This document shows positions 40,633 to 48,353 of a DNA stretch of 64,000 nucleotides, piece by piece. A program made the translations under genes and the position numbers. Below the pieces are notes generated by a model. It made no database searches. It was not told the DNA's origin and saw nothing but the letters and a program-made list of their open reading frames with translations. Each line of letters opens with the position of its first letter. Position 1 is the first letter of the stretch. The DNA lies in assembly GCA_016860785.1 (NCBI GenBank), contig BOKC01000001.1:62001-126000 (forward strand), in the 5' to 3' direction. Source of the stretch: Patescibacteria group bacterium. Its GTDB lineage: Bacteria; Patescibacteriota; Minisyncoccia; Phycocordibacterales; BOKC01.

Positions 40633-41373
40633 ATGGTTTCTGAAATTTTGTCTAAATTTGGAAAAATCCCTAGTAACCTGAAAGATATTTCTCAACTAAG
40701 AAGGGTACTCCAAGAAACTCAACCTGATTTATTTGAAAGGAGTATGTTGTTTGGAGATGGTCAGGAGTTACCTCTTGGCGAAATGAATTCCGGGGACAAC
40801 GAAGAATTACCAGACCCTTCTGTTGTTTATGATTCCATTAAAAATTCGCTTGAACAGAGTAAAGAATTAATTGATGGTATTAGAAAAAGAATAGAATTAA
40901 TATCCTCACACAATAATTCTAAATTTTCCTTCAGAATAAAAAGTTTTAAGAGTTTTTCAGAAAATTTTTCAAATATTAGTCCGAAAAGAAGTTTGATTGA
41001 TGTTATTGGAATCAGAATAGTTCCTACAGAATCTCAGACTTTAAAAGAGATAATGTTAGAATTTGAAAAAGCGTTTGCTGATGAGGTAGCTTTTAAATTA
41101 AACACCATAGCTTTTAGCAATCAAGAAATTGTTAACAAAATAGGTGAAGATTCTATATATTATCGTGCTCTACATTATTATATTCCAGTAGATAATTTTT
41201 TTATTGAAGTTCAGATAAGGACTCCTTCGGTAGATCAATGGAGTAATATTCATCATGACACTGTTTACAAACCCAAAATTCCAATTAGCGAATCAGAAAA
41301 AAGGCAGATAATGGAATTTGGAATGATAAGCAATATTGTTGACTATTTCGATTTAATAAAAGATGAACAATAA
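40633..41373 (+). CDS. RelA/SpoT-domain protein, probable small alarmone synthetase
   Basis: The 246-aa protein has a RelA_SpoT synthetase-like domain: FRIKSFKSFSENF (the R-x-K-S ATP loop), LIDVIGIRIV with the metal-binding Asp, and YRALHYYIPVDNFFIEVQIRTPSVDQWSNIHHDTVYK. There is no HD hydrolase or TGS domain, so it would be a stand-alone synthetase of (p)ppGpp or related nucleotides. The N-terminal 75 residues are unassigned. Its stop overlaps the Nudix start by 11 bases, so a hydrolase for a nucleotide product is made from the same mRNA. Confidence 0.8.
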   Translation: MVSEILSKFGKIPSNLKDISQLRRVLQETQPDLFERSMLFGDGQELPLGEMNSGDNEELPDPSVVYDSIKNSLEQSKELIDGIRKRIELISSHNNSKFSFRIKSFKSFSENFSNISPKRSLIDVIGIRIVPTESQTLKEIMLEFEKAFADEVAFKLNTIAFSNQEIVNKIGEDSIYYRALHYYIPVDNFFIEVQIRTPSVDQWSNIHHDTVYKPKIPISESEKRQIMEFGMISNIVDYFDLIKDEQ

Positions 41374-41785
41374 AATTTCTAGATCCAATATTGCTGCTGT
41401 TATTTTTGATAACAAAAGCAGAGTACTTCTTTGTAAAAGAAGTATGAGTAAAAAAATTGCACCAGGATTGTGGCGGTTGCCTGGGGGTGAGATAGAAGAG
41501 AGCGAAACACTAGAAGATGCTTTAAGAAGAGAAATACATGAAGAGTTGTCGGTTGAAATTATTTCAATAAAAGAAATAGGGATTAAAGATGTTTATAAAG
41601 TAGCAGGAGATACACACCAAACTCAGTATGCTCAAGCGACAATAAAGGGAGCAATAAAGTTAAATTATGAAAATGATGATTATGCTTTTGTAAATCCCAA
41701 TGACATTGAAAAATATATCGAAGACGACGCTTTAGATATTAACAGAAAAGTAATTGAAAGAGCCCTAAAGTTTTATCAGTCTTGA
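41363..41785 (+). CDS. Nudix hydrolase
   Basis: This 140-aa protein has a clear Nudix box, GGEIEESETLEDALRREIHEEL (G-x5-E-x7-REUxEE pattern). These enzymes cleave nucleoside diphosphates linked to another group. MutT-like size and the LLCKRSMSKKIAPGLWRLPGG start agree. It overlaps the RelA-like gene and may remove its product or clean the nucleotide pool. Confidence 0.93.
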   Translation: MNNKISRSNIAAVIFDNKSRVLLCKRSMSKKIAPGLWRLPGGEIEESETLEDALRREIHEELSVEIISIKEIGIKDVYKVAGDTHQTQYAQATIKGAIKLNYENDDYAFVNPNDIEKYIEDDALDINRKVIERALKFYQS

Positions 41786-41792
41786 TTATTAA

Positions 41793-41838
41793 CAGTAAAA
41801 ATAAAAGTCGTATTGTTCTTGGGTTAAACAATACGACT
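41793..41838 (-). terminator. Intrinsic terminator after gmk (also faces the Nudix gene)
   Basis: AGTCGTATTGTT and AACAATACGACT pair perfectly. On the minus strand TTTTATTTTT follows, the better T-tail, so it mainly ends gmk. Confidence 0.85.
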
Positions 41839-42407
41839 CAAAAGTTCACAGCTTTATTTTCAGACAAGAACGACAAAATCTGTTCCGCGACTTCTTCTGC
41901 TTTGTTGTTGTGATTGGTAATCACAAGATCATAGAGGCCAATTACATCAAGGGTTGTGGTGTCGTTCTCTAATCTACGAACCGTCCGCTCTTCTGTCATA
42001 CCTCGTTTGCGCATTCTCTCCAGAGATTCTTCTAGGGATGGAGGCAGAATAAACACCAGCATTGCATCAGGGTTAATCCGTTTGAGTTCCAATGCGCTTT
42101 TGGCAATAAGATGGACCATCAGATTCTGTCCAATTTCTAAAGCCTCGTTGAGTTTTTTGATAGGTAAACCATAGTAATCATGAACGCCAGCGCGGTCGAG
42201 AAACTCTCCGTTTTGCCAAAGAATTTCAAATTCCTCCTTTTTTACAAAGTGATAATGAACACCATCAGTTTCCTCTTGCCTTCTCTCTCTAGTAGTGTAA
42301 GTTGGAAATCTGGAAAAGTTCGATTGAGACATAATAATGTCAGAGATCGTGTCCTTCCCAGCTCCCGAGGGTCCGGAAATTACCAGAACCACTCCACGCT
42401 TTTTCAC
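41838..42407 (-). CDS. gmk: Guanylate kinase
   Basis: The 189-aa enzyme has the P-loop VISGPSGAGKDTI at about residues 8-20, the GMP-binding FPTYTTRERRQEETDGVHYHFV segment and FILPPSLEESLERMRKRG lid. It makes GDP from GMP and ATP. The P-loop carries Asp after Lys (GKDT) where Ser/Thr is usual; other guanylate kinases also show D here. The promoter region is a near-exact copy of the one before the ATP-grasp gene. Codon use is GC-richer than in the neighbouring Nudix gene. Confidence 0.9.
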   Translation of the reverse strand: MKKRGVVLVISGPSGAGKDTISDIIMSQSNFSRFPTYTTRERRQEETDGVHYHFVKKEEFEILWQNGEFLDRAGVHDYYGLPIKKLNEALEIGQNLMVHLIAKSALELKRINPDAMLVFILPPSLEESLERMRKRGMTEERTVRRLENDTTTLDVIGLYDLVITNHNNKAEEVAEQILSFLSENKAVNF

Positions 42408-42435
42408 TTTCTGATCCTTTCTGTTAAAGTGCTTT

Positions 42436-42527
42436 GAGCAAAACTGTTTTGCCCTTGTCTTCCTAAACTATAACACAGGGGATGGGGGAGTTCAAGTAGT
42501 TTTAAAAAACTCAAACTTTATCAACAA
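42436..42527 (-). promoter_or_regulatory. Duplicated promoter/leader module, copy before gmk
   Basis: Minus strand TTGAAC (42495-42490), 17-bp spacer, TATAGT (42472-42467), then a GCAAAAC-A-GTTTTGC hairpin at the mRNA 5' end. The 92 bases match 44357-44448 except at two positions. Confidence 0.85.
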
Positions 42528-42578
42528 CCCCATCAAAAACCATTTACATTTGGGGTTCTTGTTTTTAATAAAAAGTTA

Positions 42579-43046
42579 TTAGATATTCCCTTCAGCTTTT
42601 CTCTTATATTCTTCAATAGATTCAAGGCCTATTTCTGCCCTTAAATTATTAACTTTGGCTTCATCTTCAATCGGTAAAAATTCTATCTTTCCTTCAACTA
42701 TTTTATATTGAGTTCCATATTTTTGTTTTTTCCCTTCCTGAATTCTTATCTTATCAACAATAAATGCTTCATCTTTATTTTCAACACATCCTTTTTTATT
42801 TTTTATTTCCTCATAAATAATTTTAATATTTTCAAGTGGTTGATGAAGAGTTAAAATAATTCCTGCTCCGTACTCTTCTTCGCTAGATGTATTTTTACAG
42901 GGGAAACCTTTATTTTTGAAAATATCAAAAAAACTTTTGGAAATATGTTTATTTATTTTTTTAAACTCTTCTTCAGAGATTTTCCCTTGCCTCAATAACT
43001 CAATGTTTTTCTGGTCTTCTTCAAGTAGATTTTTTATCTCACCCAT
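42579..43046 (-). CDS. DUF6624-like protein
   Basis: The 155-aa protein shows the pattern of the DUF6624 family: AFIVDKIRIQEGKKQKYGTQ in the middle and PIEDEAKVNNLRAEIGLESIEEY near the C-terminus, where the KQ-x-YGTQ and the Asp-x-Arg positions are conserved. The function of the family is not known. Composition is AT-rich. It follows the peptide gene but lies beyond its terminator. Confidence 0.55.
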   Translation of the reverse strand: MGEIKNLLEEDQKNIELLRQGKISEEEFKKINKHISKSFFDIFKNKGFPCKNTSSEEEYGAGIILTLHQPLENIKIIYEEIKNKKGCVENKDEAFIVDKIRIQEGKKQKYGTQYKIVEGKIEFLPIEDEAKVNNLRAEIGLESIEEYKRKAEGNI

Positions 43047-43065
43047 GATTTATGATTTTATCATA

Positions 43066-43099
43066 GAAAAAGAGCCAGCCTTTTGGTAGGGCTGGCTCT
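43066..43099 (-). terminator. Intrinsic terminator of the ATP-grasp/peptide operon
   Basis: On the minus strand AGAGCCAGCC pairs with GGCTGGCTCT, followed by TTTTTCT. It lies about 24 bases after the peptide stop codon. Confidence 0.88.
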
Positions 43100-43122
43100 G
43101 TGGCCACAGAACCGATGAGCAT

Positions 43123-43293
43123 TCAGATGGTGTCGCTGTCACCGGTTCCCTGAATGAACGTATCTTGCTCGTTTTGTGCGGCATGATCAGGCATATCAGC
43201 GACCTGCATGCCAGCGGAACGAGCCGCAATCAGCGTAATCGGACCCGTGCGATCCACTTCTTCTGACGAGGATGACTTGCAAGCTGATGTCAC
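43123..43293 (-). CDS. 56-aa candidate graspetide (RiPP) precursor peptide
   Basis: A 56-codon frame starts at GTG 43293 with AAGGAGG seven bases upstream, and stops with TGA at 43123. The N-terminal half is a Ser/Glu-rich leader with a central hydrophobic stretch (ITLIAARSAGMQVA). The C-terminal 17 residues, QNEQDTFIQGTGDSDTI, combine Thr/Ser with Asp/Glu and one Asn. That is what an ATP-grasp ester/amide ligase of the graspetide type joins into side-chain macrocycles. It lies 47 bases after the ATP-grasp gene and before a terminator. No homologue is recognised; the role is inferred from context and composition. Confidence 0.6.
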   Translation of the reverse strand: MTSACKSSSSEEVDRTGPITLIAARSAGMQVADMPDHAAQNEQDTFIQGTGDSDTI

Positions 43294-43340
43294 AATGACA
43301 CCTCCTTGACGAATGAGAGGAAACTAAGAGAGGAACACCC

Positions 43341-44321
43341 TTACTTAGTTAACCCTCGAACAATTGACCCAGAGATATCATAACCCAGTTTGTGTTCAGA
43401 AGGCAACCATTGTCCCTGTGGATTGACTTCGAAAAACACATATTGTCCCTCACAAGAAAATCCTAAATCAACACAACCAAAGCGAAGGCCGAGAGATTTT
43501 ACGATGGAGACACAATGACTCTTAATTTCAGTCGGCAGAACGTGGTGTGAGTATATTCTTTCCCCTTCGTAATTTCTCCAGTCCAAATTTGTCGGGTCGT
43601 TGCATCCATCTAGAATGATCTTAGCCGAAAAAACATCTTGATCAACAACGGTCACCCGGACATCGAATTCTTTCCTGATAGCTTCTTGGAAAATCACAGG
43701 GCAATTTCTCACCATGTCCAAGTTGTCCAAGATATCTGTTGGATTGACGATTTTGGTGAACACAACTTTGTTTTGGTTGGAAGCAAGATCACCTTTTTCG
43801 TCAAGATTCAAGAAAGAAGTTCCCACAGGCTTGATTGTCAACTCCCTCCCCTTAAGAGCATCGATGAATTTCCTGCATTCGCGGGGTGAATTTGTAATAC
43901 AAGTCTTTGGAATATTCATTCCAAGTTGGCGAGCTTTCCTTAATTGTATTGGTTTGTTTCCACCTAATCTTTCTGCCCCAGGACTTGAAATCCAGTTGAT
44001 ACTAGGGAAATAGCTGGCGAGCGATTGTGTAACCACTCTACCCTCATTTTCCATGTACTCATCAATTTTCCGACGCCTCACGTTTTGGTGATTTCCGTTT
44101 GACCGTCTCCAATAAACACCCGAAAGAGTCTCGATTTGCAAGTTACCGATTGTTATGACAGGACATCTCGATTCCTGAGAAGGATAAAAGCTTATTTCGG
44201 CATTTTTAGGATATTGACTAATATCCCAAAGAGTTGTTTGAACCCCCATTTCTTTTCCTCGAGCGAGAACCTTTTTCCCATGACGATCTTCCTTGTAAGA
44301 CACTACGATTATTGTTTTCAT
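43341..44321 (-). CDS. ATP-grasp ligase, MvdD/graspetide-maturase type
   Basis: From ATG 44321 the protein has 326 residues. The N-terminal part contains SGVYWRRSNG, the ATP-grasp core has NKPIQLRKARQLGMNIPKT, LTIKPVGTSF and FQEAIRKEFDVRVTVVD, and the end has FGCVDLGFSCEGQYVFFEVNPQGQWL. The final Glu-x-Asn metal site and the NPQGQWL run are typical of microviridin-type MvdC/MvdD ligases and relatives. These activate Asp/Glu side chains of a precursor peptide with ATP and close esters or amides with Thr/Ser/Lys. The next gene is a 56-residue peptide. The in-frame extension upstream of 44321 crosses the promoter and is not coding. Confidence 0.85.
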   Translation of the reverse strand: MKTIIVVSYKEDRHGKKVLARGKEMGVQTTLWDISQYPKNAEISFYPSQESRCPVITIGNLQIETLSGVYWRRSNGNHQNVRRRKIDEYMENEGRVVTQSLASYFPSINWISSPGAERLGGNKPIQLRKARQLGMNIPKTCITNSPRECRKFIDALKGRELTIKPVGTSFLNLDEKGDLASNQNKVVFTKIVNPTDILDNLDMVRNCPVIFQEAIRKEFDVRVTVVDQDVFSAKIILDGCNDPTNLDWRNYEGERIYSHHVLPTEIKSHCVSIVKSLGLRFGCVDLGFSCEGQYVFFEVNPQGQWLPSEHKLGYDISGSIVRGLTK

Positions 44322-44356
44322 TTTCACACCTCTGTTTTGAAGGTACTGTGTTTTTA

Positions 44357-44448
44357 GAGCAAAACTGTTTTGCCCTTGTCTTCCTAAACTATAACACAGG
44401 GGATGGGGGAGTTCAAGCAGTTTTAAAAAACTCAACCTTTATCAACAA
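44357..44448 (-). promoter_or_regulatory. Duplicated promoter/leader module, copy before the ATP-grasp gene
   Basis: Minus strand TTGAAC (44416-44411), 17-bp spacer, TATAGT (44393-44388), then the GCAAAAC/GTTTTGC hairpin. It differs from the gmk copy at two of 92 positions. It abuts the second 33-aa module. Confidence 0.85.
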
Positions 44449-44635
44449 AGAACTTGGTTTGGAGTTTACACCACCTGAAAGGAGTGATAGAATACAAAAA
44501 TGCTGAGTTTCGGTCATGGTATTTGGATGGAACTGAAGGAAGATAGAATTTTGAATCTTCCAGTGTTTTTAGTAGTTCCAAAAGAATTAAAAATTTTATA
44601 AAAGATAACAAAATCCCGTAAAAACGGGATTTTGT
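44441..44635 (+). repeat. Direct repeat copy 2: promoter, 33-aa ORF and terminator module
   Basis: Second copy of the 39893-40087 module, 4548 bases further on and in the same orientation, again immediately followed by a metabolic gene. Confidence 0.92.
44500..44601 (+). CDS. 33-aa protein, copy 2
   Basis: This copy has the same 33-codon frame and signals as the copy at 39952: TAGAAT seven bases before ATG, TAA, then the AACAAAATCCCGT/ACGGGATTTTGTT terminator. The T-run after the terminator is shorter here. I know no family. Confidence 0.55.
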   Translation: MLSFGHGIWMELKEDRILNLPVFLVVPKELKIL

Positions 44636-44644
44636 TATATAGAT

Positions 44645-45736
44645 ATGAATTTTAACCAAAAACAAGTTTTTACTAATGTTGATGTGAGTAATTTTCAAGA
44701 GTACGATAACCATAAAACGGTTATGCGCTTTGAAGACCCTCAAAGTAACTTGGTGGGGTTTTTATCTGTTCATAATGATAACCTTGGTCCGGCAGTCGGA
44801 GGCACTAGAATGTTTCCTTACAAAACTGAAAAAGAGGCTATTTCGGATGTTTTAAGACTTTCCCGGTCAATGACTTACAAGAATGCTATTTCAGGATTGT
44901 ATTTTGGGGGAGGAAAGTCAGTAATTATAGGAGACGCAAAAAGTAAAAATAAAAAATTATTAAAATCTTATGCAGAAATTATAAAAAGCTTAGAAGGTAG
45001 ATTCTATACAGGAGAAGATGTTGGGATTAGTGAAGAAGATGTTCAATTTATGTTAGAATACTGCCCTTACTTTATAGGTAAAACAGGTTTTGCGGGAGAC
45101 CCATCTCCTTTCTCATCTCTAAGTGTTTTTTATACTATGCAGACAGCTTTAGAAGAATCTTCAGGAAATAGTTGTTTAAAAAATCGAATAATAGCTATAA
45201 AGGGTTTAGGAAAAATTGGAATGAGTTTGCTAAATTTTGTAAAAAATGCCGGAGCGAAAATAATTGTTGCTGATATAAACCCTGTTATTACAAATGATAT
45301 AAAAAATCAATTTCCTGATATAGTGGTTGTAGGACATGAAGAGATACACAAACAGAATGTAGATGTCTTTTCTCCGTGTGCTTTGGGAGGTGATCTGAAC
45401 GAAAAAATACTAAAAGAACTTCGGTGCAAGATAGTATGTGGCGGAGCTAATAACCAACTGTCAGCAAAAGAAATGGGTAACGAACTTATGAAAGCTGGTA
45501 TTCTCTATGTTCCAGATTATCTGGCAAATGCTGGAGGTCTTATTAATGTTGTTGACGAATTAGAACATGACGGTTACAACCGTGCTCGAGTTTTAAAAAG
45601 AATAGAAAAATTGAAAAGCACTCTGAAAAGAATAATTTTAACCTCAATAGAGAACAAGAGTCCTACGAACGTGGTTGCTGATCGGTTGGCTGAAAATTTT
45701 TTTACGAATAAAGTTTCTAACCTAATCCATGTCTAA
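44645..45736 (+). CDS. Leucine/valine dehydrogenase-type amino-acid dehydrogenase
   Basis: The 363-aa enzyme has the Glu/Leu/Phe/Val dehydrogenase layout: GPAVGGTRMFPY and YKNAISGLYFGGGKSVI with the catalytic Lys, and TGEDVGISEEDVQFM. The NAD-binding IAIKGLGKIGMSLL and CGGANNQL and LPDYLANAGGLI-like segments follow. It interconverts a branched-chain amino acid and its 2-oxoacid. It starts a coherent run with an acyl-adenylating enzyme, an E1-like protein and a nitroreductase, and overlaps the next gene by eight bases. Its role here may be to supply or remove an amino-acid building block. Confidence 0.88.
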   Translation: MNFNQKQVFTNVDVSNFQEYDNHKTVMRFEDPQSNLVGFLSVHNDNLGPAVGGTRMFPYKTEKEAISDVLRLSRSMTYKNAISGLYFGGGKSVIIGDAKSKNKKLLKSYAEIIKSLEGRFYTGEDVGISEEDVQFMLEYCPYFIGKTGFAGDPSPFSSLSVFYTMQTALEESSGNSCLKNRIIAIKGLGKIGMSLLNFVKNAGAKIIVADINPVITNDIKNQFPDIVVVGHEEIHKQNVDVFSPCALGGDLNEKILKELRCKIVCGGANNQLSAKEMGNELMKAGILYVPDYLANAGGLINVVDELEHDGYNRARVLKRIEKLKSTLKRIILTSIENKSPTNVVADRLAENFFTNKVSNLIHV

Positions 45737-47234
45737 TTACTATTTCAAAAAACCAAAATCGCACGAAATCATAAATTTTACTATAAAAAAGAATAGTAAA
45801 TTTTGGGAAAAAGAGGGTGATAAAAATTCCATAAAGCTTTTTAAAAAAGTTGCCAAAAATGTGCCTGCGTATAAAGATTTTCTAAAAAAGAATAAGATTA
45901 ATCCAGAAAAAATTAAAAAAATAGAAGAATTTAAGCAAATTCCAACTATAAATAAAAAGAATTATTTAAGAAAATATCACATTGAAGATCTTTGTTGGGA
46001 TGGTATTTTAAAGGAACCTTTGATTTTTACTTCTACTTCCGGATCTACAGGAAAACCTTTTTATTTTCCTAGATGGCAAAATCTTGATTGGGAATATTCT
46101 TTATTAGTGGAAGATTTTTTGCAAAACAGTTCGTATAAAACAAAAGGCCCTATTCTGGTTATTATTGGTTTTGGAATGGGAATATGGATAGGGGGATTAA
46201 TAACTTATAAGGCTTTCGAAATTGCAAGTCGGCGCAATAATCTTCCGGTTTCAATTATTACTCCAGGAATAAACAAGATAGAGATTTTAAAAACACTAAA
46301 AAATATAGCACCCAACTACAAAGAAACCATAATTGTTGGATACCCCCCTTTCCTGAAAGACATAATAGACGAAGCAAAATCAGAGAAGATAAATTTACAT
46401 AAACTAAATATCCGATTATTTTCTGCTGCCGAATCGTATACTGAAAAATTTAGAGATTATATTGCAAAAAACTCTGGTATCAAAAATACTTTTTTAGATA
46501 TTACAAATATTTATGGAACAGCGGACATTGGTGCTATGGCTTGGGAGACTCCAACTTCTATCTTAATTCGTAGACTTGCTGTAAATAACAAAAAACTTTT
46601 TAAGAATATTTTTTTGCAAACTGAAAAAACACCAACCTTGGCTCAGTACAACCCACTATTTATCAATTTTGAATCCGTGGATAATGAAATCGTTCTTACT
46701 GGAAACAACGCTATTCCACTTGTAAGATACGAGGTTGGAGATCAGGGCGGGGTAAGAACTTTTGATGAAATTCGTTTTGAGTTAGAAAAGAAAAATTTTG
46801 ATATAAAAAAAGAATCTAAAAAACATAAGATTAATCATATTCATAAATTACCTTTTGTTTATATTCTTGAGAGATCAGATTTTTCAGTTTCACTTTATGG
46901 ATTGCAAATATATCCGGAACCAATACGTGAGTCTCTCCTTTCTCAGCCTATCTGTAATTATCTAACAGGTAAGTTTGTTCTAGAAATTAGATTTGACAGC
47001 AAGCAGAATCAGTTTCTTCAAATACATTTGGAACTTAAAGATAAAAACACCTCTAGTGTTTTAAAAGGGGCAGTACTCAATTCTATCGTAGAAAATCTTA
47101 AACAAAGAAACTCAGAATATCAAGAACTTCATAAATTTTTAGGGAAACAAGCTTTACCAAAATTGACATTTTGGCCCAATGGAGATCCGAAGTACTTTAA
47201 GCCAGGAATAAAGCAAAAATGGGTTAAGAAATAA
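45729..47234 (+). CDS. PaaK/LuxE-like acyl-adenylating enzyme
   Basis: The 501-aa ANL-superfamily protein has the P-loop TSTSGSTGKPF at about residues 97-107 and an aromatic-rich NIYGTADIGAMAWE (A5-like) segment. GNNAIPLVRYEVGDQGGV corresponds to the motif around the conserved Asp (YxxGD). It resembles phenylacetate-CoA ligase and LuxE acyl-protein synthetases, which form acyl-AMP and pass the acyl group to a thiol. The carrier or CoA partner is unknown. The start overlaps the dehydrogenase stop, so they are translationally coupled. Confidence 0.8.
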   Translation: MSNYYFKKPKSHEIINFTIKKNSKFWEKEGDKNSIKLFKKVAKNVPAYKDFLKKNKINPEKIKKIEEFKQIPTINKKNYLRKYHIEDLCWDGILKEPLIFTSTSGSTGKPFYFPRWQNLDWEYSLLVEDFLQNSSYKTKGPILVIIGFGMGIWIGGLITYKAFEIASRRNNLPVSIITPGINKIEILKTLKNIAPNYKETIIVGYPPFLKDIIDEAKSEKINLHKLNIRLFSAAESYTEKFRDYIAKNSGIKNTFLDITNIYGTADIGAMAWETPTSILIRRLAVNNKKLFKNIFLQTEKTPTLAQYNPLFINFESVDNEIVLTGNNAIPLVRYEVGDQGGVRTFDEIRFELEKKNFDIKKESKKHKINHIHKLPFVYILERSDFSVSLYGLQIYPEPIRESLLSQPICNYLTGKFVLEIRFDSKQNQFLQIHLELKDKNTSSVLKGAVLNSIVENLKQRNSEYQELHKFLGKQALPKLTFWPNGDPKYFKPGIKQKWVKK

Positions 47235-47294
47235 AAAACTAACTTATTTTCTACACTCTACCTCGCCACTCTTATTCGGGTTATAATTGCTGTA

Positions 47295-48353
47295 ATGTCA
47301 AATAAGCTGATTTTTATAAAATCTCCAAAAGAGCTTACCAAAATAAACCGGCAGAAATGCAAGCCGGTTTTTGTGGATGCTTTTTCAAGGCAAATAAAAG
47401 AACTTTTTTTGGTTGAGAACCCGAAGTTTTCAATAGAAGACAAAAAAGAAGTATATCGTAGTAGGGAATTCAAAGATTTTTCAAAGAAAAAAGAAAAAGA
47501 TTTTGTTCTTATTTATTTCCCTTGGAATAATCACCTTGTTAAGTGCGTCAAGGAAAATGATTATTTCAAACTCAAAACTAATCGCAATAGAGATTTAATA
47601 ACAGAAAAAGAACAGAAGAAATTGGCAAATTTTACTGTTGGCGTTGTAGGACTTTCGGTAGGTGCCAATATGGCAACTGCTTTGATTCACAGTGGTTTCT
47701 CTAAAAATATTAAACTCACTGATTTTGACGAGCTTGATACCACAAACTTAAACCGAATTAGGGCAAAGGTTTCAGAAATTGGAGACTCTAAAATTGGCAT
47801 CGCCAGCCGGCAAATTTCTGAAATTAATCCATACGTTAAGATAAACTCTTTTCCTAAAGGATTAAATAAAAAAAATCTAAAGAATTTTCTGGCAGGTAAT
47901 CCGAAACCCAAGCTTGTGTTTGAACTGATTGATGATTTTGAGATGAAGATTTTATTAAGAAAAGAAGCTAGGAGATATAAAGTCCCGGTAATTATGATTA
48001 CAAGTTTAGGAGACAGCGTTTTAATTGATATAGAGAGGTATGACACAGAGCCGAAAACAAAATTATTTAATGGAAAAGTAAGTGAAAAAGTTTTAGACAA
48101 AATCCTTGCTGGAAGTTTGAGCGAAAAAGAGAAACATCAATGCGCTATAGATATCGTTGATGGTAAAAATCTTCCCTCAAAAGTCAAAAATTCAATAAAA
48201 CAAATAGGTAAGACCCTCGCCGGTCGACCTCAACTTATGTCGACTGTAACCGTCGCTTCCGGTATTGCCGTTTTCCTTGCCCGAAAAATCGCTTTAGGTG
48301 AAAAACTCAAAAGCGGCAGGAAGCTAGTGAAATTTAATAATTTTATTAAATGA
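47295..48353 (+). CDS. E1-like (ThiF/MoeB/HesA) adenylyltransferase
   Basis: The 352-aa protein contains a ThiF fold in residues about 110-300: VGVVGLSVGANMATALIHSGF (ATP-binding Gly-rich loop), LTDFDELDTTNLNRI with the metal-binding Asp, and the conserved Arg residues after it. No catalytic-Cys/zinc Cys pairs are visible, unlike MoeB. The N-terminal 100 residues and the C-terminus resemble the Rv1355c-type proteins in which a ThiF domain is paired with a nitroreductase. Here the nitroreductase is the next gene, overlapping by four bases. It should adenylate a carboxylate of a protein or small molecule. Confidence 0.82.
   Translation: MSNKLIFIKSPKELTKINRQKCKPVFVDAFSRQIKELFLVENPKFSIEDKKEVYRSREFKDFSKKKEKDFVLIYFPWNNHLVKCVKENDYFKLKTNRNRDLITEKEQKKLANFTVGVVGLSVGANMATALIHSGFSKNIKLTDFDELDTTNLNRIRAKVSEIGDSKIGIASRQISEINPYVKINSFPKGLNKKNLKNFLAGNPKPKLVFELIDDFEMKILLRKEARRYKVPVIMITSLGDSVLIDIERYDTEPKTKLFNGKVSEKVLDKILAGSLSEKEKHQCAIDIVDGKNLPSKVKNSIKQIGKTLAGRPQLMSTVTVASGIAVFLARKIALGEKLKSGRKLVKFNNFIK

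Noticed and set aside
44322-44435. N-terminal extension of the ATP-grasp protein upstream of 44321
   Set aside because: It would be translated from the promoter and 5' hairpin module; the MKTIIVVSYKED start matches the fold's first strand.
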